DNA from: Apis mellifera
Taxonomy: Eukaryota > Arthropoda > Insecta > Hymenoptera > Apidae
Assembly: GCF_003254395.2 (NCBI RefSeq)
Contig: NC_037643.1
Span: forward strand, 10,994,963-11,058,962
Length of the DNA stretch: 64,000 bases
Direction: 5' to 3'
Notes under the pieces: generated by a model
Seen by the model: only the letters and a program-made list of their open reading frames with translations
What the model was told of the DNA's origin: nothing
Database searches by the model: none
Program-made: the position numbers and the translations under genes
Shown: piece after piece, positions 11,501 through 21,660 of the stretch
Layout: each line of letters starts with the position of its first letter
Position numbering within the stretch: position 1 is the stretch's first letter

Positions 11501-13186
11501 CTTATCGTGTAATGATCTTTTTTTTCTCTTTCTTTCCTCGCGAACGTTTCCCCTTTCGAGATTTACACGCGTTACTGTAAGCTTCTGGATTAGATTCTGT
11601 TGCTCTTAGGATTTTCTTAGTGATCTGAAAATGGATCGAGATAATTTTTTCTTTTATTTGTTTCTTCTTTATGTACATAATATATGTTGTGTACAACAGT
11701 ATTCCACTTGGAGTATAAGATACAGATCGAATCATAAATCGATGCTACTTTATGTTTACACACACTTTCCAAGAAATGAAAGGTTTCTTAATGCCCGGAA
11801 GCAAGTCAAGTGAAAATATTTTATCTCGCTTTTGTCCGGTTGCCTTCGTTATTTTAATAGAAAACCTTGTGCAGACACTCGCTCAACGGTACAGAAAACG
11901 TTGAATTTATCGACAAACACTATTCCGATACTCCAAATAATCCCGTCCAAATCTTCTCCTTTCTTCTCATTTATCATGCTCAACTCTGTAAAATTTTAAA
12001 TCTCGTCGATGCCTTTCCCCCCCATGAGAGAGAGAGAGAAAGGGGTTGGAAAATGACATGCATTTTCATAAATTTCGCACGGGTTAATACTTTATGCATG
12101 CAGAATCACGGATTTGTCTCGGTAAGCTGAGAATGTCCACGTGCGAAGGTCCTGCGGAGGATCGTGGCAGGCACCCACCACCCTTTTTTTTTCCGTCCCC
12201 CGCCACCAGAAGCGGCACGCGTGGGGTGACACGTGTGCGCCGAGGGTGCACCTACCCCTGGAATGGGCGCAAGGTGCCTCCACGGTGTGTGCTTATTGTG
12301 CACCGACATTCGCCATGGTGTTTTATTAAAGCTAGGAGGAACAATCTCGTTTTCTCTTCGAATTGCGCGTCGAGTTTCTGAACGGTGTTGGCGCTGGAAA
12401 TTTCTGCTTAAAGGGGATTAACGGGGAGGGGGAGGGGGGAGCAGCGAAACACTTCAGAAATATCTCGGGGAAATAATAAATTGCAATTCCTAATGTTTAA
12501 TCAACAAATTGTTCGATTCAATAAAATTAATGGAATGCGGATGTCGCGACGAATGCAAATGCAATTCGTTAATCATCCGATATATATTTTATTTCTTGTT
12601 GAAGAAAATTTCAATGGAAAACTGCATATATAATTAATATTCCGTAAACGTTTCTTCCAACGGCGAACAAGAAACGCGCAATCAAAAGAAATCATTTATC
12701 GAGCGTCGAGCATTGATCATCGATAATCACGCACTTTGACGCGTCATTAATTAAACGATTATTTACACAATTAGACGATCGTGAATATTCATCGTTCCAT
12801 TTCTCGCAACTTAAAAAAAAAAAAAAACTTCATAAAATTTTTATATTCATACAATTAATAGTAATAGATAGCGTGATGTAAAAAAATTCTCCTGTTTCGA
12901 TAAATTAAAAGAATGAAATAATTCTGTAATCCGCGGCAGTGTTTCTCAAACTATTTTTCAATCGCGTAAAAAGAGAAAAAAAAAAAGAAAAAAGAAATTG
13001 ACACGCTACCATCGACTAATCGTTCTAACTTTACAGATGAGCCTTGCCTTGCCTTTCGAATGGGCCGCGGAAGGGTCGGTTATCGTGTTTAATCCTCGAT
13101 CGCTTTTCAAATTCGAACGACATGAAAGAAACGACAGTGATATGTTCCATTCGAGCGCAGTTTCAATTCGACCCCTTCTCGTTCTC
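11501..13186. other. Non-coding: AT-rich, GC island 12100-12440, AT-rich
   Basis: A plus-strand frame open for about 86 codons ends at GTCTCG|GTAAGC near 12121, but it runs through a GAGAGAGAGA microsatellite and is unlikely to be coding. G-rich runs lie at 12423-12440. An AT-rich stretch with an A-run at 12812-12826 follows. The acceptor-like CTAACTTTACAG near 13036 opens a frame that dissolves into the CCTTC repeat. Confidence 0.5.
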
Positions 13187-13217
13187 CTCCCTTCCCTTCC
13201 CTTCCCTTCCCTTCCCT
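13187..13217. repeat. (CCTTC)n pentanucleotide repeat
   Basis: About six CCTTC units. The purine-strand equivalent GAAGG creates a spurious charged frame on the minus strand. Confidence 0.93.
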
Positions 13218-13302
13218 GCTTCCGCGCGCGCGAGAACATATGTACTTTCGTGAATATGAACTACCCCCTCCCCTGCGAGTTAACCGGCAGCCCAGTGCAG
13301 TA

Positions 13303-13326
13303 TGTGTGTGTGTGTGTGTGTGTGTG
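13303..13326. repeat. (TG)12 microsatellite
   Basis: Twelve uninterrupted TG units after GTGCAGTA. Alternating purine-pyrimidine, hence Z-DNA compatible. Confidence 0.95.
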
Positions 13327-13606
13327 AAACGTTTCAACGCGACGAGATCCACCGTGTGTCCATTCTCAAAGGAACGAATTAAGGACGCGAAACATTCGTA
13401 ATTGCGGAGATTCCAGGGTCGAGAGAAAGAGAGAGAGAGATGGAGAGGTCAATATGGGGGCAACGAGAGGGGATCGATGAAAGATACACACCCTCGTGCT
13501 GCGATGGTCTTCATCGAGTGGATGAGAAACAGAGCGGACGAGAAATCAGCGATATTTCTGCCGATAAAAAAGTATCCCGACTGAGCCTTTAAAAGCTCGC
13601 GTCGAT

Positions 13607-13628
13607 AACGCTAGGGATCCCTAGCGTT
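13607..13628. repeat. 22-bp perfect palindrome
   Basis: AACGCTAGGGA at 13607-13617 is followed immediately by its exact reverse complement at 13618-13628, centred on a GGATCC word. There is no spacer. A perfect palindrome of this length is unexpected in a window this size under uniform base composition (about 0.015 expected). Its function is unknown; a dimeric protein-binding site, a hairpin, or the scar of a small element are possible. Confidence 0.9.
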
Positions 13629-14098
13629 CGATTGATCGCCACCCACCTATCCTTTTTCTCCATTACTTTTTTCCCTCCTCCCGCTTCGTTTTGCGCTTTG
13701 CCACCGCTTGGTTTGCGCTCGAGAGTGAAACGATGTTTCAACGATGTTTCTCGATGCATCTTTCTCACTTTCAAACCCGTCGTAAACCCCACCCTCCCCC
13801 TCCCTTCCATCTTTTCGCGGGAAAAGATACATTCAACGATTGGTTTTCAAGCGAACGAAAAGTTAGGATAGATATCGACGAATATTATATAACTTTCATG
13901 ATCCAAATTTTAATAGAATATTAGAACAAAATCGTATCGTCCTCCAATCGATCCAATTCCAATTAGAATGTAATTCAGAAAGTTGGAGTTTAAATAGGAA
14001 TATTTTGTTATCGTGAGCCGATTTCTCACATACGATACCATCCTCTCTCCCGATATACCGCAAATCGTTCCTCTTCGAACGAACAGATTTCGTCGCGC

Positions 14099-14130
<32 letters not shown>
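14099..14130. repeat. (GA)n microsatellite
   Basis: GA dinucleotides with one C interruption near the 3' end, immediately after CGTCGCGC. Confidence 0.95.
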
Positions 14131-15140
14131 TGATGATTAGTTTGGCGAGAATGGAGAAGGATCGAAATGTAGAGAGTACATATGCTCTATATCGGCTTGT
14201 ATATGCTCTATCCGGTGGAACGGCAATCGGCCGTCTCCTCCGCTGTTCGCCGCTGTTCATGTAAACAGTTAATCTAAATCCCGAGCAAGCAGCGATGTAA
14301 TGTTATGCGGCGCGCAAGACTCATTATACTTGTAAACCAGTCCGAGCCTCGACCACAGCCCAAACACAAGCGCGGCACGGCCACGTATCCTCACGTATAC
14401 ACGCGTTTTCACGCACAAGTGCAGCCATCTGCGCGGGCGTGCGCGCGTATCCGAACGAGAACGCGTCTCATAGCTTCGCACGGCCTCAAGCATGCATTCG
14501 GTGGCCGGCAAAATGGATGGTTTGAGCGGGAAAATCCTGCATTTTAGATAGTTTGAGCTTGTGTCTCCTCCACGTTCTACGATCGAGGATGTAGGATTTA
14601 ATGACTTTATTGACTTATAAGGATTTTACGTTGTTTTTGTTTTGGGGGTGGGAGAGGAGGAGGGGAACACGATAGTTTTTAAAGAATTTTTTGGTAAAAT
14701 TTAAGTAAATTATTTATATACGTAATTATAATATTGTTGTGAAATATGAATTCTTATCGTTCTTAACGTTTCTTAGATTTCAATTATCATTGAATAATGA
14801 TCATACCTACATCTGTTTATCTTATTACGTAAAATAAATTTGCATTTCTGACACGATTGACTAGAATCGTAAATTATTCGAGATATTATTTTAATGAACG
14901 TTTATTCGAGCAAAAAAAAAAAATGATACCATCTGATAGTCAAATTTCAGAAGAAGTTTCAGAATAGAATGCGTTATTTTTCTTGTTCGCGCTGAAACAA
15001 CTACAGATCGGTGTCGGATTAAAAGAAGAAGAAAAATTATTCCTTTTTTCCGCTCTCTGACGCGTGGAAAAAAAATTCACATCGAAACAAAATCCATATT
15101 TATCTTAAATTTCTCTCGATCAACGAAATACCGGTTCGTA

Positions 15141-17290
15141 CGTGAAAAATGGAGCGAATTATCTATCGCGAACGAGGTGTACGAGGTGTACATCGGCGTG
15201 CAAATTAGCACCCAACGTTGTCTCGAAAGAGGTCCGTTGCAACCAATCAGAGCTCGTGGAACCAGGCCCTCTTCCGCCGTCTCTGTCTGCTCTACGGAAC
15301 TGGAACGCGTATAATACCCTAATACACATTCGCTCGAAATTTTTCACCGGCCGATTCCTCCATTTCCACGCCACGTTTCCTTCCTCCTCTTTTTTTCCCC
15401 TCTTTTCTGCCCGGCGACGACGACGACCCGGTTCCGCGCCGCGCCGCGCCGAGAACAATGCCCGAGATCCGACGCGGATAAATCGATTTTTACGCGACAT
15501 AACTTTCATACCGTCCGCCCTCGCGCGCCCCCACCCCCTTTCCCTCCACCGCTTATATACATCTCCTCGAACGAACCCCACCACCGGGCCCCCGTTTGCC
15601 GAAGCTTCGACTATCGCCGGTTCTCTAGCAGCCGGTTCTCTCTTCGAGGCGTGAACCTGTGGATGAAGTTATGTTTCCATCGGAATTAGCAAAGCTAATT
15701 CGACCGTTCCTCCACGGAGAGAGAGAGAGAGAAGAGTTCCGGTCGCGGCGAATCGTAAAAGATGACATTGTGAAGTGGAGAAGCTATATGCTTTCTTCTT
15801 TTTGTTTCTTTCTTCTCTTTCGATAATGGAAAACGATATGCGAGAAGCATTAAACGAGAAATTTCGAAGTTTTGAGTTTAGGTATCGATGAAAGCATTTT
15901 TAATCAACTTGTTTCCTTTTTTTTCGAAAAATGAAAGATATTGCTTGGGGATGGAAAAGCATTGGAGGGTAAATTCAGATAGGATGGATTTATTCAGGGT
16001 GATTTTCATGATTTTCGATGATGGATTACGGAAGAAGGTAAAATATTTTTCATTTTTAAATTGGGAAGGGTAAGAATTCGATTATGTTAACGTAGGAGCG
16101 AATTTTACAAATATATCTAATCAGTGAAAATTTTGAATATCTTCCATCAACCGTGTTTCGAAATTTGGAAATGCAAATTCATAGACGGATGTTACTAAAC
16201 ACGCAAAATGGAAAGCATTTGCAAATTAGATTTCTCCTTTGTTACGCAACATTATCCTATCGCATTATCCGTAAACTCCTTTAATTGCATTATTATGAAA
16301 CATTATATAAAATAATCGTCACGAGTAATTATATCTATATTTCGATTAGAAAGAAATCCAATTTCAAAATTCAATACAACATCTTCTTTTCCCAAAATTC
16401 ACAATTTGAAACGTTCAGACATTCTTTTTGTTGTCGAAATTTTACAGAATTCCCATAAATAATAAACCACGAATCATTGCACGTATATTTCAAATAAAAA
16501 AAATTCAAATTGTACAATAATTTCTTCCTATCTGAAAATTTTAAACACTCTTCTTCACCTCTCCTTTTTAACAAGATTTTTGAATAATTATTAAATAATC
16601 AACATATATCGTACATCGTATAAATCAAAAAATTCAAATTTCATAACTGTGCAATATTTCTTTTTTTTTAATTCCTCGATGCAAAATCCTTTCCCCCACA
16701 AAATTCTAAACGTTTAAACTTATTATTCGCGAAATAATAATAACCGTCTGGATGCCGTATTGGCATGGTTTCTCGAGAAGAATTGGCCAGAAAAGAAGGG
16801 GGAACGAGACTTCTCTATGACGATTTAACGATTTCACCGAACTGCTCGTAACGATTGTACGGCTTATTAAATTTTGCCGGTGAACGGAGCCCACGCGGTG
16901 CACGTGTCTCATTTTCATTCCTACGACGGGGAAAATAAACAGCCCTCCCTTCCCCCTTATTGCCAATTATGCAAATCGTCGAATTAAAGGAGTCAACGTG
17001 GCGGATGGGCACGCTGAGTTGAGAGGAGGTGCCGAGAAACGGCCCAACTTTTCGAGCAGATGTATCATACACGATTTCTCTAACTTGGTCTACTGGGTCA
17101 AAGGGTAGGGAAACCGACCGGTCGGCGGATCTCGATGCGCGATATGGATCTTATAAATATAGATGGCCCAATATGGGCGCCAGATTTTCGTTTCGAGTAG
17201 GTTTCTAACTGCCATTGTGCTCTGCCCCCGAAGTCTGGCCATGTGACCTCGCTACAAGAAGGCCTCGCTTCGAAACCGTCTCGCCAAATT
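15141..17290. other. Non-coding: GC island 15140-15760 and mixed pocket 16740-17280
   Basis: The first island has tandem words (ACGAGGTGT twice at 15172-15190, (CGA)n at 15414-15425, GCGCC three times near 15437-15451, and GCCGGTTCTCT twice at 15616-15641). Its 170-codon frame is CpG-driven and unrecognised. 15780-16740 is AT-rich with nothing visible. 16740-17280 is non-repetitive and carries the DR1-like and CArG-like words. Confidence 0.5.
17095..17107 (+). promoter_or_regulatory. DR1-like nuclear receptor word
   Basis: GGGTCA-A-AGGGTA resembles a direct repeat with one-base spacing (AGGTCA-N-AGGTCA) as used by HNF4/USP-type receptors, with several mismatches. It lies in a GC pocket (16990-17280) together with CCCAATATGGG, a CArG-like word at about 17168. 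Confidence 0.18.
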
Positions 17291-18060
17291 AAGAAAATAT
17301 AATATAATTCGCGGAATAAAACCGATTTCGATCGTACTTGCTATTTTCAATATTTCGAGATTATTTGAAGATTTAAACAAATCGGGACGAATTTATTTTA
17401 TGTCATTTGCGGAATAATTCTTCGATTTGTCGAAGAAGATTTCTCGATTTTAAAAATAATTTAAGAAGAGGAACAAATTTTCTTTTTTTCTTTTCAATCC
17501 AAAGGGAGCGAAAATACGTAAGGATTATTGTTATTATTATTATTATCAGAAAAATATATTTATCTCACCTCTCCCCATGCGGTGTATCATATTTGCACAC
17601 AAACGTCGATGAGAACTCGATCCCTCTCTCGCGCGCTTGAATCATATGTAAATTTCCATAGATCCATATCTCCGTAGCCCAACAGCTAAATATCCCAAGC
17701 CTTAACCTCGGCTGCAATTGAGCTTGATCGAGACCATCGACTTCGAGGAATTCTTAAAACGGGGAAGAGAGACGGAGAGAACAGAGAGAAAGAGAAAGAG
17801 AGAAACAAGCACAAAACTGGGAGCTATTGACACGATTCTCCACGCGATTGTCCGCGCACGGTTCCACGGAGAAATAAGTCCGCCTTGTCGACATTCGCAT
17901 ATTACGATATTATCAATTCAACGCGATGCATATGGTTGTCACTCGCCCGCATCTTCTCGTGGGGATGTATAATATCCACTGGTGAATACATACATGCGTG
18001 AATAGACAGATACACGTGCATTTGAATACGTTAATATACGGCTCGGCCGGGCACATCGTA
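17291..18060. other. Non-coding: AT-rich then GA-rich pocket
   Basis: Poly-T and (ATT)n near 17480-17548, a GA-rich stretch at 17764-17808, then mixed sequence leading into the alternating purine-pyrimidine block. Confidence 0.5.
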
Positions 18061-18147
18061 CGCACAACACGCGTGTGTGTGTGCGTATTACGCGCGGCGC
18101 ACGTGCACACGTTTGTGCGCGCGTGTATACACGCGTGTATACACGCG
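18061..18147. repeat. Alternating purine-pyrimidine block with a 28-bp perfect palindrome
   Basis: Most of this stretch alternates purine and pyrimidine (GCGTGTGTGTGTGCGTAT, TACGCGCG, GCGCACGTGCACACG, then 33 bp from 18115 to 18147 without a break). Positions 18120-18147 form a perfect 28-bp palindrome made of two 14-bp copies of CGCGTGTATACACG. Alternating CG/TG/TA DNA is the classical substrate for left-handed Z-DNA, and the palindrome could also extrude a cruciform. A microsatellite origin (GT and CG expansion) is likely. Confidence 0.85.
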
Positions 18148-18937
18148 GGCAACGTTTTGTTTCGCACAGAAGTATTCCGTGCCGCTCTCTGTGTTTCTAG
18201 CAAATTGAATGTATAGGGTGTTTCAGAACTACAAATTTAACTGTTTACGGTCGAAAGGCAATTCCGCCTGCATGCTTTTGCTAACAACCGCCATTAGCAC
18301 GGGTTCAAATTGTGGATTTTGGAAGGTCAATATACAGGGGACTCGTTTAGCTTGTTGACCTTAAATTGTTGTTGGGAGAAAAAGCTTTCGCGTCGTAAAG
18401 AAATGAATTTTTGAACGATCGGCGAATTTCCAACGATCTAGGATTTCCATTTTCAAGGGCCAACTCCGATCTCTCCGTTTTTTTTAAGTTTTATTATTTT
18501 GGTAATCGAAGGGAGATCTAGTCTTGGCGAATTTATTATTTTTATTACGAAAAAACGACAAATAACAAGTTTAGAAGAAGAAGAGTCGTTTCGTTCTTGA
18601 TCAATTTGTCTAACTTTTGAAAATTAGTCACGATTTTTTCATTTTTTTTCCTTATTTTAAATTATACAATTTGGTAATTCAATAATTAAATTAATATGAA
18701 ATGGTCGTTTTAGATATATAAATTTCAATGTTGTAGAAAAGATCTTTTTTTATTACTTGTTCTCGTTTAAGAATAAGTGATCACTGCAAAAGTTTAACGA
18801 TCGTTGTTTGCTTATGTTTAATTGTTACCGTTTCTCTCTCTTCACATTTTCCCGGGTTTGTAGACGCGTACGGCATTTAAACTCGACACAAAAAGCAATC
18901 CTATTGATTACAATGTGGCATACGAATCGAGGGGGAT

Positions 18938-19105
18938 GGCCGGTTGGTGAACGCGTACCAGAGATATTTTAATGATCCGCGTAATGATTATAGTGCATCC
19001 GATAGACACTGACTGCATTGTTATAATGCAAATGCCGCTGTTTGTTGCTCGAATGGGAAAAGTTGTAACCGGTGTTTTTGGGATTTGTTTGCCGGTAACC
19101 GGCGT
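18938..19105. promoter_or_regulatory. Cluster of three AACCGG/CCGGTT words (Grainyhead-like)
   Basis: CCGGTT at 18940-18945, AACCGG at 19067-19072 (TAACCGGTGTTT) and AACCGG at 19097-19102 (within the palindrome GCCGGTAACCGGC) fall within 165 bp. Grainyhead-family factors recognise AACCGGTT-type sites. The pocket is GC-mixed and non-repetitive, which fits an enhancer. Binding is inferred. Confidence 0.25.
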
Positions 19106-20215
19106 TGTTTATGCTTTCATGAATATTATCGCGAATAACATCGTTTCGCGAAAATTTTCTTTTTCCATTTTTAAACGGTATCGATTTTAAAAGTAAACAT
19201 TTATATCACGCGAAACGATATTTAAACATATTATTGCACAAATTCTATTTTACGATCCGTGTAATTTAATTTCGCTAAATTTTCTTCCAATTAAAATTTA
19301 TAACACTTTCCAAGCTAATTCATTTTCTCTTTAAATATATCATTCCATTCTAAAAAGAAAAAAGAAAAAGGCATCTTATATCATTCAACAATAAATTTTT
19401 TACTATCTTTTAACCATTTACAAAATATTATAGAGATCTTACATATATAATATCGTTCTAAGAAGACAATGTGAGTTATCACTCTGATGAATAAAAAAGA
19501 AAAGAAAATCATGCGTTTTCCATACGCAAAAGAGCACGCGTCTCACGATAAAATTTCTAATACCTTAACGGCGATCGCGTGTTCTTCCGTTCTCGTCTTT
19601 TAAACGCGGCCAGATGTCTATTGTAACTCAATGTTCACCCTCAACAGCGACAGCTGTTCGAGTGGCGCCGTTTCCATCGGACACTCGGTATATTTCACGG
19701 ACGACACGAATTAGGAAACGGCGCAACTAACGCGGCCATCAATTACTATTAGCATTACTTATTTTTGGAAAGTCACATATGGTCGGCAGAGGGTGACATC
19801 ATCTCCTTTTTTCCCTGTCTCGTCAGTCTCGCACGACCTTCGCATTATTCCTGTTTTTTTTAATACGCGTCCTCTTGTGGCCGCGCGGATAACGTTCGAT
19901 ATTAAGCCCTTTGATTCATCAAGAGCGTGTAGCGTGTAGAGGAATGTCCCATTCTCACGAACGTGTACTTAATTTTCCTCGGTTATTGTTTATGTCATCG
20001 ATTTTTCCCTTCACGAATTGAAATAACGTCGTTCGTCGATCAAATCTTCCAATTACTTTCAAAAAGTAATTAGTTAAAACGTTAAAACGAGAGAGTTATA
20101 TTTTTGGTATAATATAAAATATATTGAAGATTGAAATAAATCCATGAATTGAACGATTGGAATTATGAAAGAAGAACCGGATTATCTTGAAATAATAACA
20201 AGGCTTTCACTTACA

Positions 20216-20419
20216 AAGCTTAAACTTCACTTTGCTTTCGCCGGTTACAAAATACCGCAGCGGCCTTGTTATGCACGCAACTGTCACTTTGTTCCCTCTT
20301 GTTTTGCAACAACGCATCGGTGACACGACACGCGGTCCGTGATTCGTTGCGCTGCGGTCGCGAGCGCATTTTGCATCGCGGTAACTTGACAAGCAGCATG
20401 GTTGAATAGTCTAAATTGC
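20216..20419 (-). other. Candidate exon-like open frame ending at a strong donor (unverified)
   Basis: On the minus strand about 68 codons are open from a TAG near 20420 to AAGCTTT|GTAAGTG (GT at plus 20215-20214). The frame includes an internal ATG (MRCCKTRGNKVTVACITRPL) and ends in GESKVKFKL. The donor is strong but no pyrimidine-rich acceptor is visible, so it would have to be a first exon. Not recognised. Confidence 0.12.
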
Positions 20420-21256
20420 GTTTGGTACGCGATTCCTACTCGTTCCTACTAGTCTATTCGACAAATCCCACCCCTGTTTTGTAAATATATCTATTTTTTT
20501 TTTAATAAACTCATTTATTCTTCGATTATTCTTTCGATTATTTCTTCTTAATGCCACGATAAAAGAAATTTAGAATTTAGAACAACGAGAAGCGTTTGAT
20601 TGAATTTTATCTTGTTTATTTATTTCTTCTTTTTTTTTAATTATACTCTTTCCATTAGCAAGAAAACGTGTACTCTTGTCTTGACCTCGTATGACCTTGC
20701 CCTTAATCCCCAGTTTCACTGGAAATGACCATTCGTTCGCTATTCAATCGATAAAACTCTACCCCCTACTTGCTTTTCTACATTCGAGTCGATTCTGCTC
20801 CGATCGTGATATTCTATATCAGATTACATCTTAATTAAATTAAATAGATTCGAGGAAGTTAGCTAATTGCATTATCCAGTACCGGCAAATGTATTCATAA
20901 GATCTTTAATATAAAATAAGACGAGAATCCAATTTTGCAAATCTTCCTTATTCCATATTTTAAATTTATTAAATTGAAAATATTTCTGAAACGTATCTTT
21001 CATATCCCCCTATGTAATAATAATTTCTGTATATTTAAAATATCAGATATCGATCGTAGAATAATTTTTTTAATCTCTAAACTAGATATCTACTAATAAT
21101 CAAATAACGAAGAGAAATAAAATCTTATTTTATTCTTAAAATTTCGTACCAATGAATCATTCTTGCAACATCATATGTATTATTTTCACAATAGAATAAA
21201 AAAAAAAAAAAATAGAAGACGTACGATCGAAATTCCACGCGACTCCGAATCCATCC

Positions 21257-21660
21257 ATGTTATTATATACAATAACAAAACATTATGGTTTAGCACATAA
21301 TGCTCGAAAGTCGAACACACGTTCTTCATCCCCTGTTTACCTCACGCGAGCTCCTCGATCCCCCACTACCTCTATAAGGGGAATGCTTACCCTTATTCGG
21401 GTGATCCTCGCTACCAGCCAAGCCCTGCTAACCCAGGGTCGCAACCCTGACGTGTTTCGCGCTGGGTGATGAACTCCAGACCCGGGGTTACCTTATTTAC
21501 ACTCACCCGTATCGTTGGCCTGGCTCACCCCATGTCGCACGCGGCCATGTCACTTGGCTTTTTCACGAGACTTCGACACGAGCCACTCGCGTGTCGTCCT
21601 CCCCGACACTCGAATTCCTTGGGTCGCTTCAGAATTGATGTTTTTGACACGAGGTATACG
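21257..21660. other. Sharply bounded GC-rich island, candidate old dispersed repeat
   Basis: An abrupt GC-rich block sits between long AT-rich stretches. It contains short inverted repeats such as CCCTG..CAGGG and GGGTCGCAACCC near 21424-21448. Open frames cross it on both strands: plus 21257-21469 and 21466-21726, and a minus frame of about 50 codons running from about 21490 down to about 21335 between two TAA stops. Several GTRAG-type splice-donor words lie on its minus strand near 21327, 21388 and 21502. The composition jump and the structured words suggest an element that could have inserted here, for example a retroelement fragment or a structured RNA-derived repeat, but I do not recognise the family and see no target-site duplication. 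A conserved GC-rich regulatory island is the alternative. Confidence 0.3.

Larger units (their letters stand above)
13327..15140. other. Non-coding: islands, palindrome, AT-rich tail
   Basis: Besides the listed palindrome and GA repeats there are CpG-rich pockets at 13330-13640 and 14190-14560, the latter with CGTATACACGCG-type words. 14600-15140 is AT-rich, with a G-rich run at 14645-14665. Confidence 0.5.
18148..21256. other. Non-coding: several mixed pockets in AT-rich DNA
   Basis: Starts with TATAGGGTGTTTCAGAAC at 18211, a word resembling insect repeat ends but without a visible partner. Pockets lie at 18870-19150 (AACCGG cluster), 19560-20000 and 20200-20470 (candidate exon). 20470-21256 is AT-rich with an A-run at 21199-21212. 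Confidence 0.45.

Noticed and set aside
11861..12121. 86-codon open block ending at TCG|GTAAGC
   Set aside because: It crosses a GA microsatellite and the acceptor (GTTATTTTAATAG) is weak; likely a pseudo-exon.
15142..15654. 170-codon plus-strand frame
   Set aside because: CpG-rich island with few stops in any frame; an overlapping 141-codon frame on the other strand shows the same effect.
18211..18228. TATAGGGTGTTTCAGAAC as a transposon end
   Set aside because: Resembles ends of insect repeats, but no inverted partner, target-site duplication or internal frame is visible.
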